DNA from: Haematobacter missouriensis
GTDB taxonomy: Bacteria; Pseudomonadota; Alphaproteobacteria; Rhodobacterales; Rhodobacteraceae
DNA: 59,808 nt
Direction: 5' to 3'
Assembly: GCF_000740775.1 (NCBI RefSeq)
Contig: NZ_JFGS01000026.1
Span: 1 to 59,808 of the forward strand
This document shows, piece after piece, positions 19,974 through 29,786 of this stretch (within the stretch, counting starts at the first letter, position 1; each line of letters opens with the position of its first letter). A model generated the notes under the pieces. The model was given only the letters and a program-made list of their open reading frames with translations. It searched no databases and was not told where the DNA came from. The position numbers were made by a program, and so were the translations under genes.

Positions 19974-20603
19974 ATGCGCGCACGACCGATCGCCTGGCTG
20001 ATTTCCGCTGCTCTCTGGGGCGGCGGCGCGGCGGGGCAGGAGGCCGTGCCCGCTCCGACTGTACCGAACGTCTGGCCCATGCCGCATCCGGCTGCCGCCG
20101 TCACCCCGCTTCTGACCGTCGATCAGGAGCGGCTGTTTGCCGAAAGCGCCTTCGGGAAGGCTGCGCAACAGGCGCTGGAAGATGAGTCCCGCGCGCTCGC
20201 CGCCGAGAATCGCCGGATCGAAACCGAACTGGTGGAGGAGGAGCGCGCTCTGACCGACCTCCGCAAGACGATTCCGGCGGAAGACTTTCGCAAGCGCGCC
20301 CAGGCGTTCGACGGGAAAGTTGTCCGCATCCGGCAGGAACAGGATGCGAAGTCGCGCGATCTCGGTCGTCGCACGGACGAGGACAGAAAGCGCCTTCTGC
20401 AGGCGGCTGTGCCGATCCTCGCGCAGCTCGTCGCGGAGCGTGGGGCGGTCGCGGTTCTGGATGTGCGCGCCGTCCTCATCGCCTCAAGCCAGATCGATAT
20501 TACCGATGACGCGATCACCCGGCTGGACACGGTGCTGGGGGAGAATCCCGGTGCAGAGGAGATGCCGACACCTCCCGTCGAAGGTGCGCCCGGAACGCCC
20601 TGA
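19974..20603 (+). CDS. Periplasmic chaperone of the OmpH/Skp family
   Basis: This 209-residue exported protein has a signal peptide (cleavage probably after AAG near residue 20) and a long charged helical core at about 60-160 (coiled coil rich in Glu, Arg and Ala), ending in a Pro-rich tail. The LLTVDQERLFAESAFG stretch matches the OmpH family start. Skp-type chaperones hold unfolded outer-membrane proteins in transit to BamA, encoded immediately upstream. It is longer than E. coli Skp (161) but usual for alphaproteobacteria. Confidence 0.88.
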   Translation: MRARPIAWLISAALWGGGAAGQEAVPAPTVPNVWPMPHPAAAVTPLLTVDQERLFAESAFGKAAQQALEDESRALAAENRRIETELVEEERALTDLRKTIPAEDFRKRAQAFDGKVVRIRQEQDAKSRDLGRRTDEDRKRLLQAAVPILAQLVAERGAVAVLDVRAVLIASSQIDITDDAITRLDTVLGENPGAEEMPTPPVEGAPGTP

Positions 20604-20666
20604 CCCCGGCTTGTCAGCGCCGGGGGGAGTTGCTAGTCAGACACCGACAGCCCGAGGAGGTTTCCG

Positions 20667-21191
20667 ATGCCCGACACCGAGGCCGCCGAGGCCAAAACAC
20701 CCGCGCCAAAGACCCGCCCCACCATACTGGAGGGGCCTGCTCCCGATGCGGATATCCAACTGGTCCAGCGGCTGATTCCACACCGCTATCCCTTCCTGCT
20801 CATCGACAAGGTCGTGCAGATCGAGCTCAACCGCCGCGCCGTGGGCGTGCGGAACGTATCGATCAGCGAACCCGTGTTTCAGGGGCACTTTCCGGGCGTC
20901 CCGGTGTTTCCAGGCGTGATGATCGTGGAGGCGCTGGCCCAGACATCGTGTGTGCTGGTCAGCCTGACGATGGACCTGCTGGATAAGAATGCGCTGGTTT
21001 ACTTCATGTCCGTCGAGCAAGCCAAGTTCCGGCGCAAGGTCATCCCGGGCGACGTGATGGAACTGGAAGTTGTCGTGAAGCGCGGCGGCGGGAAGGTTTG
21101 GAAGTTCGACGGCACCGCGCGTGTTGATGGGGAAATCGCCGCGCAGGCTGAATTCACCGCGATGATCGACCTCAGCCGGGCGCCCGCATGA
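20667..21191 (+). CDS. fabZ: 3-hydroxyacyl-ACP dehydratase FabZ
   Basis: This 174-residue hot-dog-fold enzyme removes water from 3-hydroxyacyl-ACP in fatty acid synthesis. Active-site His74 is in [12 protein letters not shown] and Glu88 in [21 protein letters not shown] is the conserved N-terminal strand. About 25 extra N-terminal residues are present relative to E. coli. GAGGAGG precedes the ATG. The stop overlaps lpxA (ATGA), coupling fatty acid and lipid A acyl supply. Confidence 0.96.
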   Translation: MPDTEAAEAKTPAPKTRPTILEGPAPDADIQLVQRLIPHRYPFLLIDKVVQIELNRRAVGVRNVSISEPVFQGHFPGVPVFPGVMIVEALAQTSCVLVSLTMDLLDKNALVYFMSVEQAKFRRKVIPGDVMELEVVVKRGGGKVWKFDGTARVDGEIAAQAEFTAMIDLSRAPA

Positions 21192-21985
21192 GCATTGCCG
21201 CCTCCGCCAATATTCATCCGAGCGCCTTTGTAGAAGAGGGCGCCGTCATCGGCCCCGATTGCTACATCGGCCCGTTCTGCACCGTGGGTGCGGAGGTGAC
21301 CCTGGGCCGGGGCGTCGTGCTGAAGAGCCATGCCGTTCTCACCGGCTGGACGGAAATCGGCGATGAGACTGTCGTTTTTCCCTTCGCCTGCATCGGGGAA
21401 ATTCCGCAGGATCTGAAGTACCAGGGCGAACGGACGCGGCTGATCGTCGGTCGGCGCAATCGCATCCGCGAAGGTGTGACGATGAACACCGGGACCGCGG
21501 GTGGCGGTGGCGTGACGCGTGTCGGCGACGACAACCTGTTCATGACAGGCGCCCATATCGGCCACGATTGCGAGATCGGCCATCGCACCGTGATGGCGAA
21601 TCAGGTGGCTATCGCCGGGCATTGCCATATCGGCGACGACGTCATCATCGGCGGGCTGTCCGGGGTGCATCAATGGGTTCGGGTCGGGCAGGGCGCCATC
21701 ATCGGTGCGGTGACCATGGTGACCAATGATGTCATTCCCTACGGTCTGGTTCAGGGTCCGCGGGGGGAGCTTGACGGGTTGAACCTTGTCGGGTTGAAGC
21801 GGCGCGGCGTGGAGCGGGCGGAGATTTCCGCGCTCCGGTCCGCCTATCAGGTGCTGGCCTCCGGCGAGGGTGCGTTCGTGGACCGGGCGCGGAAGCTCGC
21901 TACGGAGACGCAGAGCGATCATGTGCGGCAAGTGGTGGATTTCATCCTCGGCGAGACTGATCGCTCCTTCCTGACGCCGCGATGA
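21188..21985 (+). CDS. lpxA: UDP-N-acetylglucosamine acyltransferase
   Basis: This 265-residue left-handed beta-helix trimer adds 3-hydroxyacyl from ACP to UDP-GlcNAc, the first step of lipid A synthesis. Hexapeptide repeats run through residues 5-190, and AHIGHDC places the likely catalytic base at His126. GEIPQDLKY is the substrate loop typical of LpxA. It overlaps fabZ and lpxI by four bases each, so the three are translationally linked. Confidence 0.96.
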   Translation: MSIAASANIHPSAFVEEGAVIGPDCYIGPFCTVGAEVTLGRGVVLKSHAVLTGWTEIGDETVVFPFACIGEIPQDLKYQGERTRLIVGRRNRIREGVTMNTGTAGGGGVTRVGDDNLFMTGAHIGHDCEIGHRTVMANQVAIAGHCHIGDDVIIGGLSGVHQWVRVGQGAIIGAVTMVTNDVIPYGLVQGPRGELDGLNLVGLKRRGVERAEISALRSAYQVLASGEGAFVDRARKLATETQSDHVRQVVDFILGETDRSFLTPR

Positions 21986-22800
21986 GCAGGGTCGCCATCA
22001 TTGCGGGCACCGGTCGTTTGCCCGCGCTCCTCGCCGATACGCTTGAGACGCGGAAGGCAGGGTTCGTCCTTGCCGGCCTGCCAGGTGTCAGCGTTGAGGG
22101 GCGGGTTATGGAGCCATTCCGGTTCGAACGTCTCGTGCCCTTCATGGATCGGCTGCATGAGCTTGACGTGGACAGGTTGATCTTCGCGGGTGGGCTCCGC
22201 CGTCCGAAGCTGGAACCCGATCAGTTCGACAGCCGCACGATGCAGCTCATACCCCGCGTGGCTGCCGCCATGCAGGGGGGAGACGATGCCATCCTGCGCG
22301 AGGTGCTGGCGATCTTTGAGGAGGACGGGTTTCGCGTTGTCGGTGCGGATGAGATCGCGCCCGAACTCGTTCCCGAGGCGGGTATCCTGACCACCGCGCA
22401 ACCTTCGCCGGCCGATGAACGGGACGTGGCGCGCGCGGCAGAGATCGTGCGCGCCATCGGAGCGGTCGACGTGGGACAGGGTGCCGTGGTGGCGCAGGGC
22501 CTGTGTCTTGCGGCGGAGTCGCTTCCCGGAACCGATGCGATGCTTGACTGGGTTGCCGGGATGCAGGGCCTTCGCCCCGATCCGGGTGGCGCCCGGGGTA
22601 TACTCTACAAGGCGCCGAAACCTGGACAGGAGCGGCGCATGGATCTGCCCGCCATCGGCCCGCGCACTGTGGAAAGAGCTGTCGCGGCAGGGCTCGCCGG
22701 TGTTGCGTTCGAGGCAGGCGGCGTTCTTCTCATCGACCGGGCGGAGATGGTGGCCATCGCCGAGGCCGCCGGCCTGTTCCTGTGGGCCCGGCAGCCTTGA
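21982..22800 (+). CDS. lpxI: UDP-2,3-diacylglucosamine pyrophosphatase LpxI
   Basis: This 272-residue member of the former DUF1009 family hydrolyses UDP-2,3-diacylglucosamine to lipid X and takes the place of LpxH in many alphaproteobacteria. Features are IIAGTGRLPALLA at the N-terminus, GGLRRPKL, and the C-terminal LPAIGPRTVE and AGGVLLIDRAEMVAIA, which is the catalytic-domain end. It lies between lpxA and lpxB, exactly where the missing pathway step should be. Confidence 0.93.
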   Translation: MSRVAIIAGTGRLPALLADTLETRKAGFVLAGLPGVSVEGRVMEPFRFERLVPFMDRLHELDVDRLIFAGGLRRPKLEPDQFDSRTMQLIPRVAAAMQGGDDAILREVLAIFEEDGFRVVGADEIAPELVPEAGILTTAQPSPADERDVARAAEIVRAIGAVDVGQGAVVAQGLCLAAESLPGTDAMLDWVAGMQGLRPDPGGARGILYKAPKPGQERRMDLPAIGPRTVERAVAAGLAGVAFEAGGVLLIDRAEMVAIAEAAGLFLWARQP

Positions 22801-23957
22801 AAGCCTATCTCGTCGCCGGTGAGCCGTCGGGAGACAGGCTCGGCGCGGCGCTGATGGCGGGCCTGAAGGAGCTCGTGCCCGAGATCGAATTCGTCGGCGT
22901 CGGAGGTCCCGGCATGGAGGCGGAGGGGGTGCAGAGCCTCTTTCCCATGGAGGAACTCTCCGTCATGGGGTTGATGGAGGTTCTGCCGAAGTATCGTCAT
23001 CTTCTTCGCCGCAAGGATCAGGTCGTGGCCGACGTTCTCCGCCATCGGCCGGACGTGCTCATCACCATCGACGCGCCGGATTTCTGCCTCCGTGTCGCTG
23101 CGGGGGTGAAGGAGGTCCGCCCCGAGCTGCGCACGGTGCATTACGTGGCGCCCTCCGTCTGGGCGTGGCGTCCGGGGCGGGCGAGGCGGATGGCGCGGAT
23201 GATCGATCACGTGCTTGCCATCCTGCCTTTCGAGCCCCCCTACATGGAAGCCGCGGGCATGAGCTGCGATTTCGTTGGACATCCCGTCGTGGCGGAGCCC
23301 CAGGCCACAACGGAAGAGGCACTTCGCTTTCGCCTCGCCCATGACATCACCGAGGAAGAGCCGCTTCTCCTTGTCCTTCCTGGTTCGCGGAAGGGAGAGG
23401 TGGAGCGACTCGCGCCGGTTTTCGGTGCGACGATCGCGGCGTTGCCGCAGCGCCCGCGTGTGGTGTTGCCCACCGTGCGCGGCGTCGCCGATCTTGTGGC
23501 GGAGGTGACCGCTCGGTGGCCTGTGAAGCCGTTGATCGTGCCCCCCGATGCGCCGGAGATGAAGCGGGCGGCCTTCGCCGCTGCAGACGCGGCGCTCGCC
23601 GCCTCAGGCACGGTGTCGCTGGAACTGGCGGCAGCGGATGTGCCCATGGTCATCGCATATCGGTTCAACGCCCTCACATGGATGATGATCCGCAGGCTGG
23701 TGCGCGTGGACACCGCGACCTTGGTCAACCTGGTGAGCGATACGCGCGCCGTCCCGGAGTTCATCGGCGAGAACTGCCGCCCGGAGAGAATAGCGCCTGC
23801 GCTTGCAGAACTCCTTTCCGGCGGGCCGCTTCGCGCCGTGGAGACGGAGGCGATGGCCAGAACGATGGAGCGTCTTGGCCGTGGCGGAGAACCGCCCGGG
23901 CTCCGCGCTGCGCGATCCGTGCTCCGCGTGACGCCTGCCTTGCTGCGCGGGGACTAA
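22797..23957 (+). CDS. lpxB: Lipid A disaccharide synthase
   Basis: This 386-residue GT19 glycosyltransferase joins lipid X and UDP-diacylglucosamine. [12 protein letters not shown] at the N-terminus is the family hallmark; [25 protein letters not shown] and LPGSRKGE follow in order. Start choice is uncertain: TTG 22797 overlaps the lpxI stop and gives the family's usual MK-type N-terminus, while GTG 22782 would add five residues. Neither has a clear ribosome site, which fits coupling from lpxI. It overlaps the convergent mnmA by four bases. Confidence 0.94.
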   Translation: MKAYLVAGEPSGDRLGAALMAGLKELVPEIEFVGVGGPGMEAEGVQSLFPMEELSVMGLMEVLPKYRHLLRRKDQVVADVLRHRPDVLITIDAPDFCLRVAAGVKEVRPELRTVHYVAPSVWAWRPGRARRMARMIDHVLAILPFEPPYMEAAGMSCDFVGHPVVAEPQATTEEALRFRLAHDITEEEPLLLVLPGSRKGEVERLAPVFGATIAALPQRPRVVLPTVRGVADLVAEVTARWPVKPLIVPPDAPEMKRAAFAAADAALAASGTVSLELAAADVPMVIAYRFNALTWMMIRRLVRVDTATLVNLVSDTRAVPEFIGENCRPERIAPALAELLSGGPLRAVETEAMARTMERLGRGGEPPGLRAARSVLRVTPALLRGD

Positions 23958-25093
23958 CGGCCCCGCCAGATCCAGCCGCCACCCAGCACGCGGCTACCTT
24001 CAGGCGCATAGAACACGCAGGCCTGTCCCGGAGAGACGCCTTCTTCGGCGTTCAACAGCTCCACTTCAGCTTCCGTCGCCGAAAGCGGGCGCAGAATCGC
24101 TTCACGCGGTGGGCGAGTGGAGCGGACCTTTACCGTCACATGCCATTCGGTCTGCGAAGTGAAGGGCGCATCGCCCAGCCAGTTGATCTCGCGGAGCGGC
24201 ACCCGACGGGTTGCCAAAGCGGCGCGCGGTCCGACAATCACCCGACGGCTATCTGGATCGAGCCGGATGACGTATAGCGGCTCACCTGTCCCGCCGATGC
24301 CGAGCCCGCGCCGCTGCCCGACCGTGTAGTGGATGACGCCGCGGTGCTCACCCAGAACATTGCCGTCAACGTGGACCACCTCGCCCGGATCGGCGGCACC
24401 CGGCCGCAGCTTTTCGATCACGGCGGCATAGTTTCCGTCCGGCACGAAACAGATGTCCTGACTGTCGGGCTTGTCTGCCACCGGCAGGCCATAGCGCGCT
24501 GCAAGCGCCCGTGTCTCCGCCTTGGACGCCAGGTGGCCCAGCGGAAAGCGCAGGTAGTCGAGCTGTTCCGCCGTTGTGGAGAACAGAAAATAGGACTGAT
24601 CGCGATTCGGATCCGCCGCGCGATGCAGTTCCGCACCATGAAGACCCGTCTTGCGCTGGATATAATGGCCAGTGGCCATGCAATCCGCATCGAGATCCTT
24701 CGCGGTTTCCAGCAAGTCCTTGAACTTCACCCGTTCATTGCAGCGGATACAGGGAACGGGCGTCGCTCCACCGAGATAGGCATCGGCGAATTCGTCGATA
24801 ACGGCCTCCCGGAAAGTGTTCTCATAATCCAGAACGTAATGGGGAAACCCCATTTCCTCCGCCACGCGTCGCGCATCGTGAATATCTCGGCCAGCGCAGC
24901 ACGCACCTTTCTTCGCAAGCGCCGCCCCATGGTCGTAGAGCTGGAGCGTGACACCGACCACGTCATACCCCTCGGTCTTGAGCTGTGCGGCCACCACGGA
25001 ACTGTCAACGCCACCGGACATGGCGACGACGACGCGTGTTTCGGAAGGCGGCTTCGCAAAGCCGAGCGAGTTGACGGCAGTGTCTCGGGGCAT
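23954..25093 (-). CDS. mnmA: tRNA-specific 2-thiouridylase
   Basis: This 379-residue enzyme puts the 2-thio group on U34 of Lys, Glu and Gln tRNAs. It has the PP-loop SGGVDSS at 26-32, the catalytic Cys pair as Cys115 (PVPCIRCN) and Cys215 (DSQDICF), the [11 protein letters not shown] motif and a C-terminal beta-barrel. It overlaps the end of lpxB on the opposite strand by four bases and is transcribed away from sciP. Confidence 0.96.
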   Translation of the reverse strand: MPRDTAVNSLGFAKPPSETRVVVAMSGGVDSSVVAAQLKTEGYDVVGVTLQLYDHGAALAKKGACCAGRDIHDARRVAEEMGFPHYVLDYENTFREAVIDEFADAYLGGATPVPCIRCNERVKFKDLLETAKDLDADCMATGHYIQRKTGLHGAELHRAADPNRDQSYFLFSTTAEQLDYLRFPLGHLASKAETRALAARYGLPVADKPDSQDICFVPDGNYAAVIEKLRPGAADPGEVVHVDGNVLGEHRGVIHYTVGQRRGLGIGGTGEPLYVIRLDPDSRRVIVGPRAALATRRVPLREINWLGDAPFTSQTEWHVTVKVRSTRPPREAILRPLSATEAEVELLNAEEGVSPGQACVFYAPEGSRVLGGGWIWRGR

Positions 25094-25225
25094 GGCTGAC
25101 CTCTGGAATAGCGTGGTAATATAGGAAAATTAGACAAATTCACAACCCATCGCTTCACCTGTCTTTAAGACCCCTACTTCTAAATAGTCAGACCGGCAGC
25201 AACTTCTGTGGAGAGGAAGTCGAGA

Positions 25226-25513
25226 ATGTTTCTTAAAAAAGTGGATGGGCGGCGGACCGTGACCCTTCCCGACGGTACAATTCTTTCGCGTGCGGACCTG
25301 CCGCCGGCCGACACGCGGCGCTGGGTTGCGAGCAGGAAGGCCCTAGTGGTGCGTGCTGTTACCTATGGGCTGCTGTCGAGAGAGGAAGCGATGGATCGCT
25401 ATGCGCTCTCGGACGAAGAGCTGGATATTTGGTCAAACGCAATCGCAGCCCACGGTGAAAGTGGCCTGAAAGTCACGACAATTCAAAGGTATAGACAATC
25501 AACGGTTGAATAA
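25226..25513 (+). CDS. sciP: CtrA inhibitor SciP (DUF1153)
   Basis: This 95-residue helix-turn-helix protein carries the DUF1153 pattern TVTLPDGTILSRADLPP, then DTRRWVASRKALVVRAV, a GLLSREEAMDRYALSDEEL helix pair and HGESGLKVTTIQRYRQ at the end. In Caulobacter, SciP binds CtrA at promoters and blocks activation of CtrA targets in swarmer cells. ATG 25226 has AGGA about eight bases upstream; an in-frame start at 25208 would add six residues. It is 80 bases upstream of ctrA on the same strand. Confidence 0.92.
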   Translation: MFLKKVDGRRTVTLPDGTILSRADLPPADTRRWVASRKALVVRAVTYGLLSREEAMDRYALSDEELDIWSNAIAAHGESGLKVTTIQRYRQSTVE

Positions 25514-25593
25514 TATCTATATTCCTCCACGGTAACGTGTAATTAACCCTTCTACTGCAGGGTGAAAGCGTTAAGCTAACCGGAGGGATGACA

Positions 25594-26313
25594 ATGCGAA
25601 TTCTGCTGGTGGAGGATGATCCGACCACTGCGCGCAGTATCGAGTTGATGCTGAATCACGCGAACCTCAATGTCTATTGTACGGACATGGGGGAGGAGGG
25701 CATCGATCTCGCGAAGCTGTATGACTATGACCTGATTTTGCTGGATTTGAACCTGCCGGACATGAACGGTCATGAAGTGCTTCGCCAGCTTCGCATGGCA
25801 CGGATTTCCACGCCGATCCTGATTCTCTCCGGGTCTGACGACACGGATTCGAAGATCAAGGGCTTTGGGTTCGGCGCGGATGACTACATGACCAAGCCAT
25901 TTCACCGGGACGAGCTCATCGCGCGTATACACGCGATCGTCCGCCGGTCCAAAGGGCATTCGCAACCAGTCATCCCGACTGGCAAACTCAGCGTGAATCT
26001 GGATGCCAAAACGGTGGATGTGGCGGGGCGCCCCGTGCACCTTACCGGCAAGGAATACCAGATGCTCGAACTGCTGAGCCTGCGTAAGGGCACGACGCTG
26101 ACCAAGGAGATGTTTCTAAATCATCTCTATGGCGGGATGGATGAACCGGAACTGAAGATCATCGACGTTTTCATCTGCAAATTGCGCAAGAAGCTCTCGC
26201 AGGCGACAGGGGGGGAGAACTACATCGAAACGGTGTGGGGGCGAGGCTACGTGCTACGCGATCCGGTGGAAGAAGCGATGTCGACGAACGTCAAAGCTGC
26301 GCTCAGCGCCTGA
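25594..26313 (+). CDS. ctrA: Cell-cycle response regulator CtrA
   Basis: This 239-residue OmpR-type regulator has a receiver domain (DD at 8-9, phospho-acceptor Asp51 in LLDLNLPDM, Lys in TKPF) and a winged helix. The winged helix contains the near-invariant CtrA stretch from [17 protein letters not shown] to [14 protein letters not shown] and ends with [13 protein letters not shown] 25594 is preferred over 25588 because GGAGG is then seven bases away instead of one. In Rhodobacterales CtrA controls motility and gene transfer rather than essential replication control. CckA, its upstream kinase, and SciP, its partner, are both in this window. Confidence 0.96.
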   Translation: MRILLVEDDPTTARSIELMLNHANLNVYCTDMGEEGIDLAKLYDYDLILLDLNLPDMNGHEVLRQLRMARISTPILILSGSDDTDSKIKGFGFGADDYMTKPFHRDELIARIHAIVRRSKGHSQPVIPTGKLSVNLDAKTVDVAGRPVHLTGKEYQMLELLSLRKGTTLTKEMFLNHLYGGMDEPELKIIDVFICKLRKKLSQATGGENYIETVWGRGYVLRDPVEEAMSTNVKAALSA

Positions 26314-26370
26314 ACGACGGTTCCATTCCTCTCCTGCTCGCCCCACATAGGGAGGGAAAGGGGAAGACCA

Positions 26371-27372
26371 ATGCAATATTCACTCCTCGACCTCGCGCCG
26401 ATCTGCGAGGGACAGAGCATTTCCCAAGCCTTTGCGAGCAGCCGGGACCTTGCGCGACATGCCGAGAAATGGGGTTACCACCGGTTCTGGCTTGCCGAAC
26501 ACCACGGCATGCCGGGTATCGCCTCCGCGGCGACGGCCGTTGTCATCGGCAACGTTGCCGGAGCCACAGAAAGCATTCGTGTGGGGGCAGGCGGTATCAT
26601 GCTGCCCAACCACTCGCCACTTGTGATCGCCGAGCAGTTCGGGACGCTGGCGGAACTCTATCCCGGGCGTATTGACCTCGGTCTTGGCCGGGCGCCCGGC
26701 ACCGACATGGCGACCGCGCATGCCCTTCGGCGCAGTCACGACAATGGCGACGGCTTTCCGCAGGATGTCGTCGATCTCATGCGGTTCATGGGCGAGGCCG
26801 ATCCCTCTGCCCGTATTCGTGCGGTGCCGGGCGAAGGAACGCATGTTCCGGTGTGGATTCTCGGCTCAAGCCTCTTCGGCGCTCAACTGGCAGCCTATCT
26901 GGGTCTGCCCTATGCCTTTGCCTCGCATTTCGCCCCTGCGATGCTGGCGCAGGCTGCGGAGACCTATCGCAGCAGTTTTCGACCCTCCCCGCATCTGGAA
27001 AAGCCGCATTTCATGATGGCGATAGGAGTCTTTGCCGCCGATACGGACGTAGAGGCGCATTATCTGCGCAGCTCGATGATCTTGTCGTTCGCGCGGCTGC
27101 GCACTGGCCAGCCGGGTAAATTCCCCCCGCCCGTCAGGGATATCGAAAGCCAGATACCCGCTTCCGTTCTTGCTTCGGTGGGAGAGGCTCTGTCCTGCTC
27201 CGCGACCGGATCACCTGAGACAGTCCGGCGGGAGTTGAGCGCACTCATAGACCGGTATCGTCCCGATGAGGTCATGCTTACCGGGCAGATCTATGACCAT
27301 GCTGCACGTTTGCATTCTTTTGACCTTGCAGCAAAGGCCATGAAGGAAATAGGCGCCGCGGCAATGGTCTAA
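26371..27372 (+). CDS. LLM-class flavin-dependent oxidoreductase
   Basis: This 333-residue member of the bacterial luciferase-like TIM-barrel family belongs to the YhbW-type subgroup: [51 protein letters not shown] and [14 protein letters not shown]. Such proteins use FMNH2 and oxygen to attack small organic substrates, and most have no known substrate. AAGGGGAAG precedes the ATG. It ends at a strong shared terminator facing the Bax-inhibitor gene. Confidence 0.9.
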   Translation: MQYSLLDLAPICEGQSISQAFASSRDLARHAEKWGYHRFWLAEHHGMPGIASAATAVVIGNVAGATESIRVGAGGIMLPNHSPLVIAEQFGTLAELYPGRIDLGLGRAPGTDMATAHALRRSHDNGDGFPQDVVDLMRFMGEADPSARIRAVPGEGTHVPVWILGSSLFGAQLAAYLGLPYAFASHFAPAMLAQAAETYRSSFRPSPHLEKPHFMMAIGVFAADTDVEAHYLRSSMILSFARLRTGQPGKFPPPVRDIESQIPASVLASVGEALSCSATGSPETVRRELSALIDRYRPDEVMLTGQIYDHAARLHSFDLAAKAMKEIGAAAMV

Positions 27373-27385
27373 CACCAAATGAAAA

Positions 27386-27408
27386 GGGCCGGTCCCGATG
27401 ACCGGCCC
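27386..27408. terminator. Bidirectional terminator hairpin
   Basis: GGGCCGGTC and GACCGGCCC form a perfect 9-bp stem with a CCGAT loop. GAAAA precedes it and CCTTACG follows, so the U-run is better for the minus-strand gene. It separates two convergent genes. Confidence 0.8.
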
Positions 27409-27429
27409 CCTTACGTAGTAGCGGCGCGC

Positions 27430-28152
27430 TTACTCGCGGTTACCCATGAACTGCAGCAAGAACATGAACATGTTCAGGAAGTTCAGGTAGAGGCTCAGCG
27501 CACCCATGATGGCGGATTTCCCCAGCCACTCGGAGTTGCCACCGGCTGCCATCTGCACGTAGGTGGCCTTGATGTTCTGAGTGTCATAAGCCGTCAGTCC
27601 GGCAAAGATCAGCACACCGATCACCGAAATCGCGAACATCACCGCAGGCGAGCCGAGGAAGATGTTGACGATCGACGCAACGATCAGGCCGATCAGACCC
27701 ATGACAAGGAAAGTGCCCATGCCCGACAAGTCGCGCTTGGTCGTATAGCCATAGAGGCTCAGGCCGGCGAAGGCGATAGCGGTGACAAGAAATGTCTGCG
27801 CGATCGAGATGCCGGTGTAAGCGGCAAAGATATAGCTGATCGACAGGCCCATAAGAGCCGCGAAGAGGAAAAACACCCCCTGCGCGGCGGCTTGGCTGAG
27901 CCGGTTGATCATGGCGCTGAAGCCGAAGACCACGGCCAGCGGCGCAAACATTACCACCCACTTCAGAGGCGAGCCGAAAATCTGAGCCAGCAGTGCCGGG
28001 TTGGAGCCGACGAACCAAGCCACAACTGCCGTCACGCCGAGACCGGCGGACATAAGCCCGTAGACCTTGTTCATGTGAGCGCGAAGACCCTCATCGATCT
28101 GCGCGGTTCGGACACCCGCCTGACCCATGCGGACCGAATTGTAGTCTGCCAT
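27430..28152 (-). CDS. Bax inhibitor-1/YccA family membrane protein
   Basis: This 240-residue integral membrane protein has seven predicted helices, starting MADYNSVRMGQAGVRTAQIDEGL-like and then NKVYGLMSAGL. The family signature is near the middle and end (AYTGISIAQTF, GLTAYDTQNIK, SLYLNFLNMF). Relatives include E. coli YccA, which modulates FtsH, and a pH-sensitive calcium leak channel. The ATG at 28152 with GGAGG upstream is preferred to the longer frame reaching 28242. Role here not known beyond the family. Confidence 0.92.
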   Translation of the reverse strand: MADYNSVRMGQAGVRTAQIDEGLRAHMNKVYGLMSAGLGVTAVVAWFVGSNPALLAQIFGSPLKWVVMFAPLAVVFGFSAMINRLSQAAAQGVFFLFAALMGLSISYIFAAYTGISIAQTFLVTAIAFAGLSLYGYTTKRDLSGMGTFLVMGLIGLIVASIVNIFLGSPAVMFAISVIGVLIFAGLTAYDTQNIKATYVQMAAGGNSEWLGKSAIMGALSLYLNFLNMFMFLLQFMGNRE

Positions 28153-28296
28153 CAATTCCTCCATATATTCAGGGATCTCCCCAGTTCCGAACGGAGACCG
28201 GGCGACCTCCCCCAATATCGGTATGACGGCAATATGTTTCAAGCGGGTTAAGCCCCGGCCTCGCAGGCCGCGAACAGTCGCGTCAGCGCAGGTCCG

Positions 28297-28533
28297 TTAG
28301 CGCCGCCAGTGCCGCGGCACATCCCAAGCAGGCCGCTTCACCTCCCCCTCCGCTTCGTGTCGCGTGAGCCCGATATCGGCGAGGAGCCTGTCATCTAGAG
28401 CGGAAAGGTGCAGCCGTTGGCGACGGAGAGACTGCGCATCAAGCATGTAATCCATGATTGATTTCCGGGTGTTGCGAGCCGTTTCTGCATTTCTTGCGAA
28501 GCGGCTGAAAGGAGCTGTGAATACACCGAACAT
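28297..28533 (-). CDS. DUF1127 small protein
   Basis: This 78-residue basic protein has the YjiS/DUF1127 core near the C-terminus: LSALDDRLLADIGLTRHEAEGE, followed by PAWDVPRHWRR. In other alphaproteobacteria such proteins bind RNA and affect phosphate or carbon metabolism. It is divergent from a LysR-type gene 125 bases away, which makes it a likely target of that regulator. Confidence 0.85.
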   Translation of the reverse strand: MFGVFTAPFSRFARNAETARNTRKSIMDYMLDAQSLRRQRLHLSALDDRLLADIGLTRHEAEGEVKRPAWDVPRHWRR

Positions 28534-28587
28534 GATCCGACCTCTTCTCTTGGCCGGCGCCTTTCAACCGGCCTCTTACGATTTCTG

Positions 28588-28618
28588 TTGTCAGATATGA
28601 TGCTTTATATGGTATAAT
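28588..28618 (+). promoter_or_regulatory. Candidate lysR promoter
   Basis: TTGTCA (28588-28593) and a perfect TATAAT (28613-28618) are separated by 19 bases, slightly long. The segment is strikingly AT-rich for this genome and lies in the divergent DUF1127/LysR gap, with the start codon 40 bases downstream. Confidence 0.5.
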
Positions 28619-28657
28619 GAAAACGAATGTTTGTGCTGTATGTCATCAAGGTGTGTG

Positions 28658-29548
28658 ATGATTAGGAACCTCGATCTTGTCGCCCTGCGTTCATTTGTCA
28701 CGGTGGCTGAATCCGGCGGTGTCACGCGCGCCGCGGGTCTGCTCAATCTTACGCAATCCGCGGTATCCATGCAGATACGGCGATTGGAGGACGCACTCGG
28801 TCTTCAGCTTTTCTGCCGCGCCGCCAGGCGGATGTCGCTGTCGGCGGAAGGAGAGCAACTGCTGACATATGCGCGCAGGATGCTGGAACTGAATGACGAG
28901 GCGCTCGCCCGGCTGACAGCTGATGTATATGAGGGCGAGCTGCGTATCGGCGTGCCGCACGACATCGTATATCCGCAAATTCCGATGATCCTTCAGCGGT
29001 TCGCCGCCCTTTACCCGCGAATGAGAATCAATCTCGTTTCCTCCTTCACGACCACCCTGAAAGCTTCCTTCGGACGGGGGGAGCTGGATTTCATCCTGAC
29101 GACGGAAGAAAATGTGGGCGAGGATGGCGAAGTGCTGGCTGAGCGGGATCTGATGTGGATCGGTGCGCCGGGGGGGATGGCGGCGCAGAAGCGGCCGCTG
29201 CGGCTGGCGTTTGAGGAGCGCTGCAGGTTCCGGCCTCTGGCGATCGCGGCGCTCGATCGGGCCGACATACCGTGGGAAATGGCGTTCGACGGGCAGTCGG
29301 AACATGTGATGGAGGCGACCGCGGCCGCCGACCTGGCCGTCACTGTGCGGATCGGCGGGGGGCTTCCCCAAGGTTGCGTTCCTGTCCCTTCGGAGGCCAA
29401 CCTGCCGGACCTTGGCTGGACGCAAATCTGCCTTTATAGGGCGGGCGGCGGCAACAAAGAGATTCGCGACGCGCTCGCCCAAGCCTTTCGTCAGGCTTAC
29501 GGAGGGCAGGGGTTGCGTGAGCCTCTCCGGTTGCACGTTGCAGAATAG
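28658..29548 (+). CDS. LysR-family transcriptional regulator
   Basis: This 296-residue LTTR has an N-terminal winged helix (LVALRSFVTVAESGGVTRAA, then LNLTQSAVSMQIRRLED) and a C-terminal periplasmic-binding-like effector domain from about residue 85. ATG 28658 follows AAGG; a TTG at 28631 would add nine residues and is less likely. Many close relatives are divergent from DUF1127 genes. Effector and regulon are unknown. Confidence 0.9.
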   Translation: MIRNLDLVALRSFVTVAESGGVTRAAGLLNLTQSAVSMQIRRLEDALGLQLFCRAARRMSLSAEGEQLLTYARRMLELNDEALARLTADVYEGELRIGVPHDIVYPQIPMILQRFAALYPRMRINLVSSFTTTLKASFGRGELDFILTTEENVGEDGEVLAERDLMWIGAPGGMAAQKRPLRLAFEERCRFRPLAIAALDRADIPWEMAFDGQSEHVMEATAAADLAVTVRIGGGLPQGCVPVPSEANLPDLGWTQICLYRAGGGNKEIRDALAQAFRQAYGGQGLREPLRLHVAE

Positions 29549-29719
29549 GAAATGAGAAGAGACATTTTTCGCTTTCTGCAATTGAAATGTGTAAAGCAGC
29601 CCTGTTTTTCTTCTAAAATTTTCTAAAAACCAGCGCGAACTCGCATAAACTTGTTCCGCCCTGAGTTGATAAAAGTTATAAAAGTAATTGCCGAGACTTT
29701 TCTGTTTACGGCATTCTGG

Positions 29720-29736
29720 TTGGCACGAAATTTGCT
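29720..29736 (+). promoter_or_regulatory. Sigma-54 (RpoN) promoter of the XRE gene
   Basis: TTGGCACG (29720-29727), four bases, then TTGCT (29732-29736) matches the -24/-12 consensus TTGGCACG-N4-TTGCT at every position, with GG and GC dinucleotides correctly ten bases apart. Transcription would start near 29747, giving about a 40-base leader before the ATG at 29787. The 170 bases upstream, after the lysR stop, are AT-rich and non-coding, with room for an enhancer-binding-protein site. Confidence 0.7.
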
Positions 29737-29786
29737 TATTTAGGTTGTGGGCGCCGTTCGGTTTCCCGGTTAGTGAGGAGTGAGTG

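Noticed and set aside
25514-25593. CtrA autoregulatory boxes or GANTC methylation sites upstream of ctrA
   Set aside because: Two TTAA half-sites are present but 28 bases apart rather than in TTAA-N7-TTAA form, and no GANTC was found, so no Caulobacter-type control is claimed.
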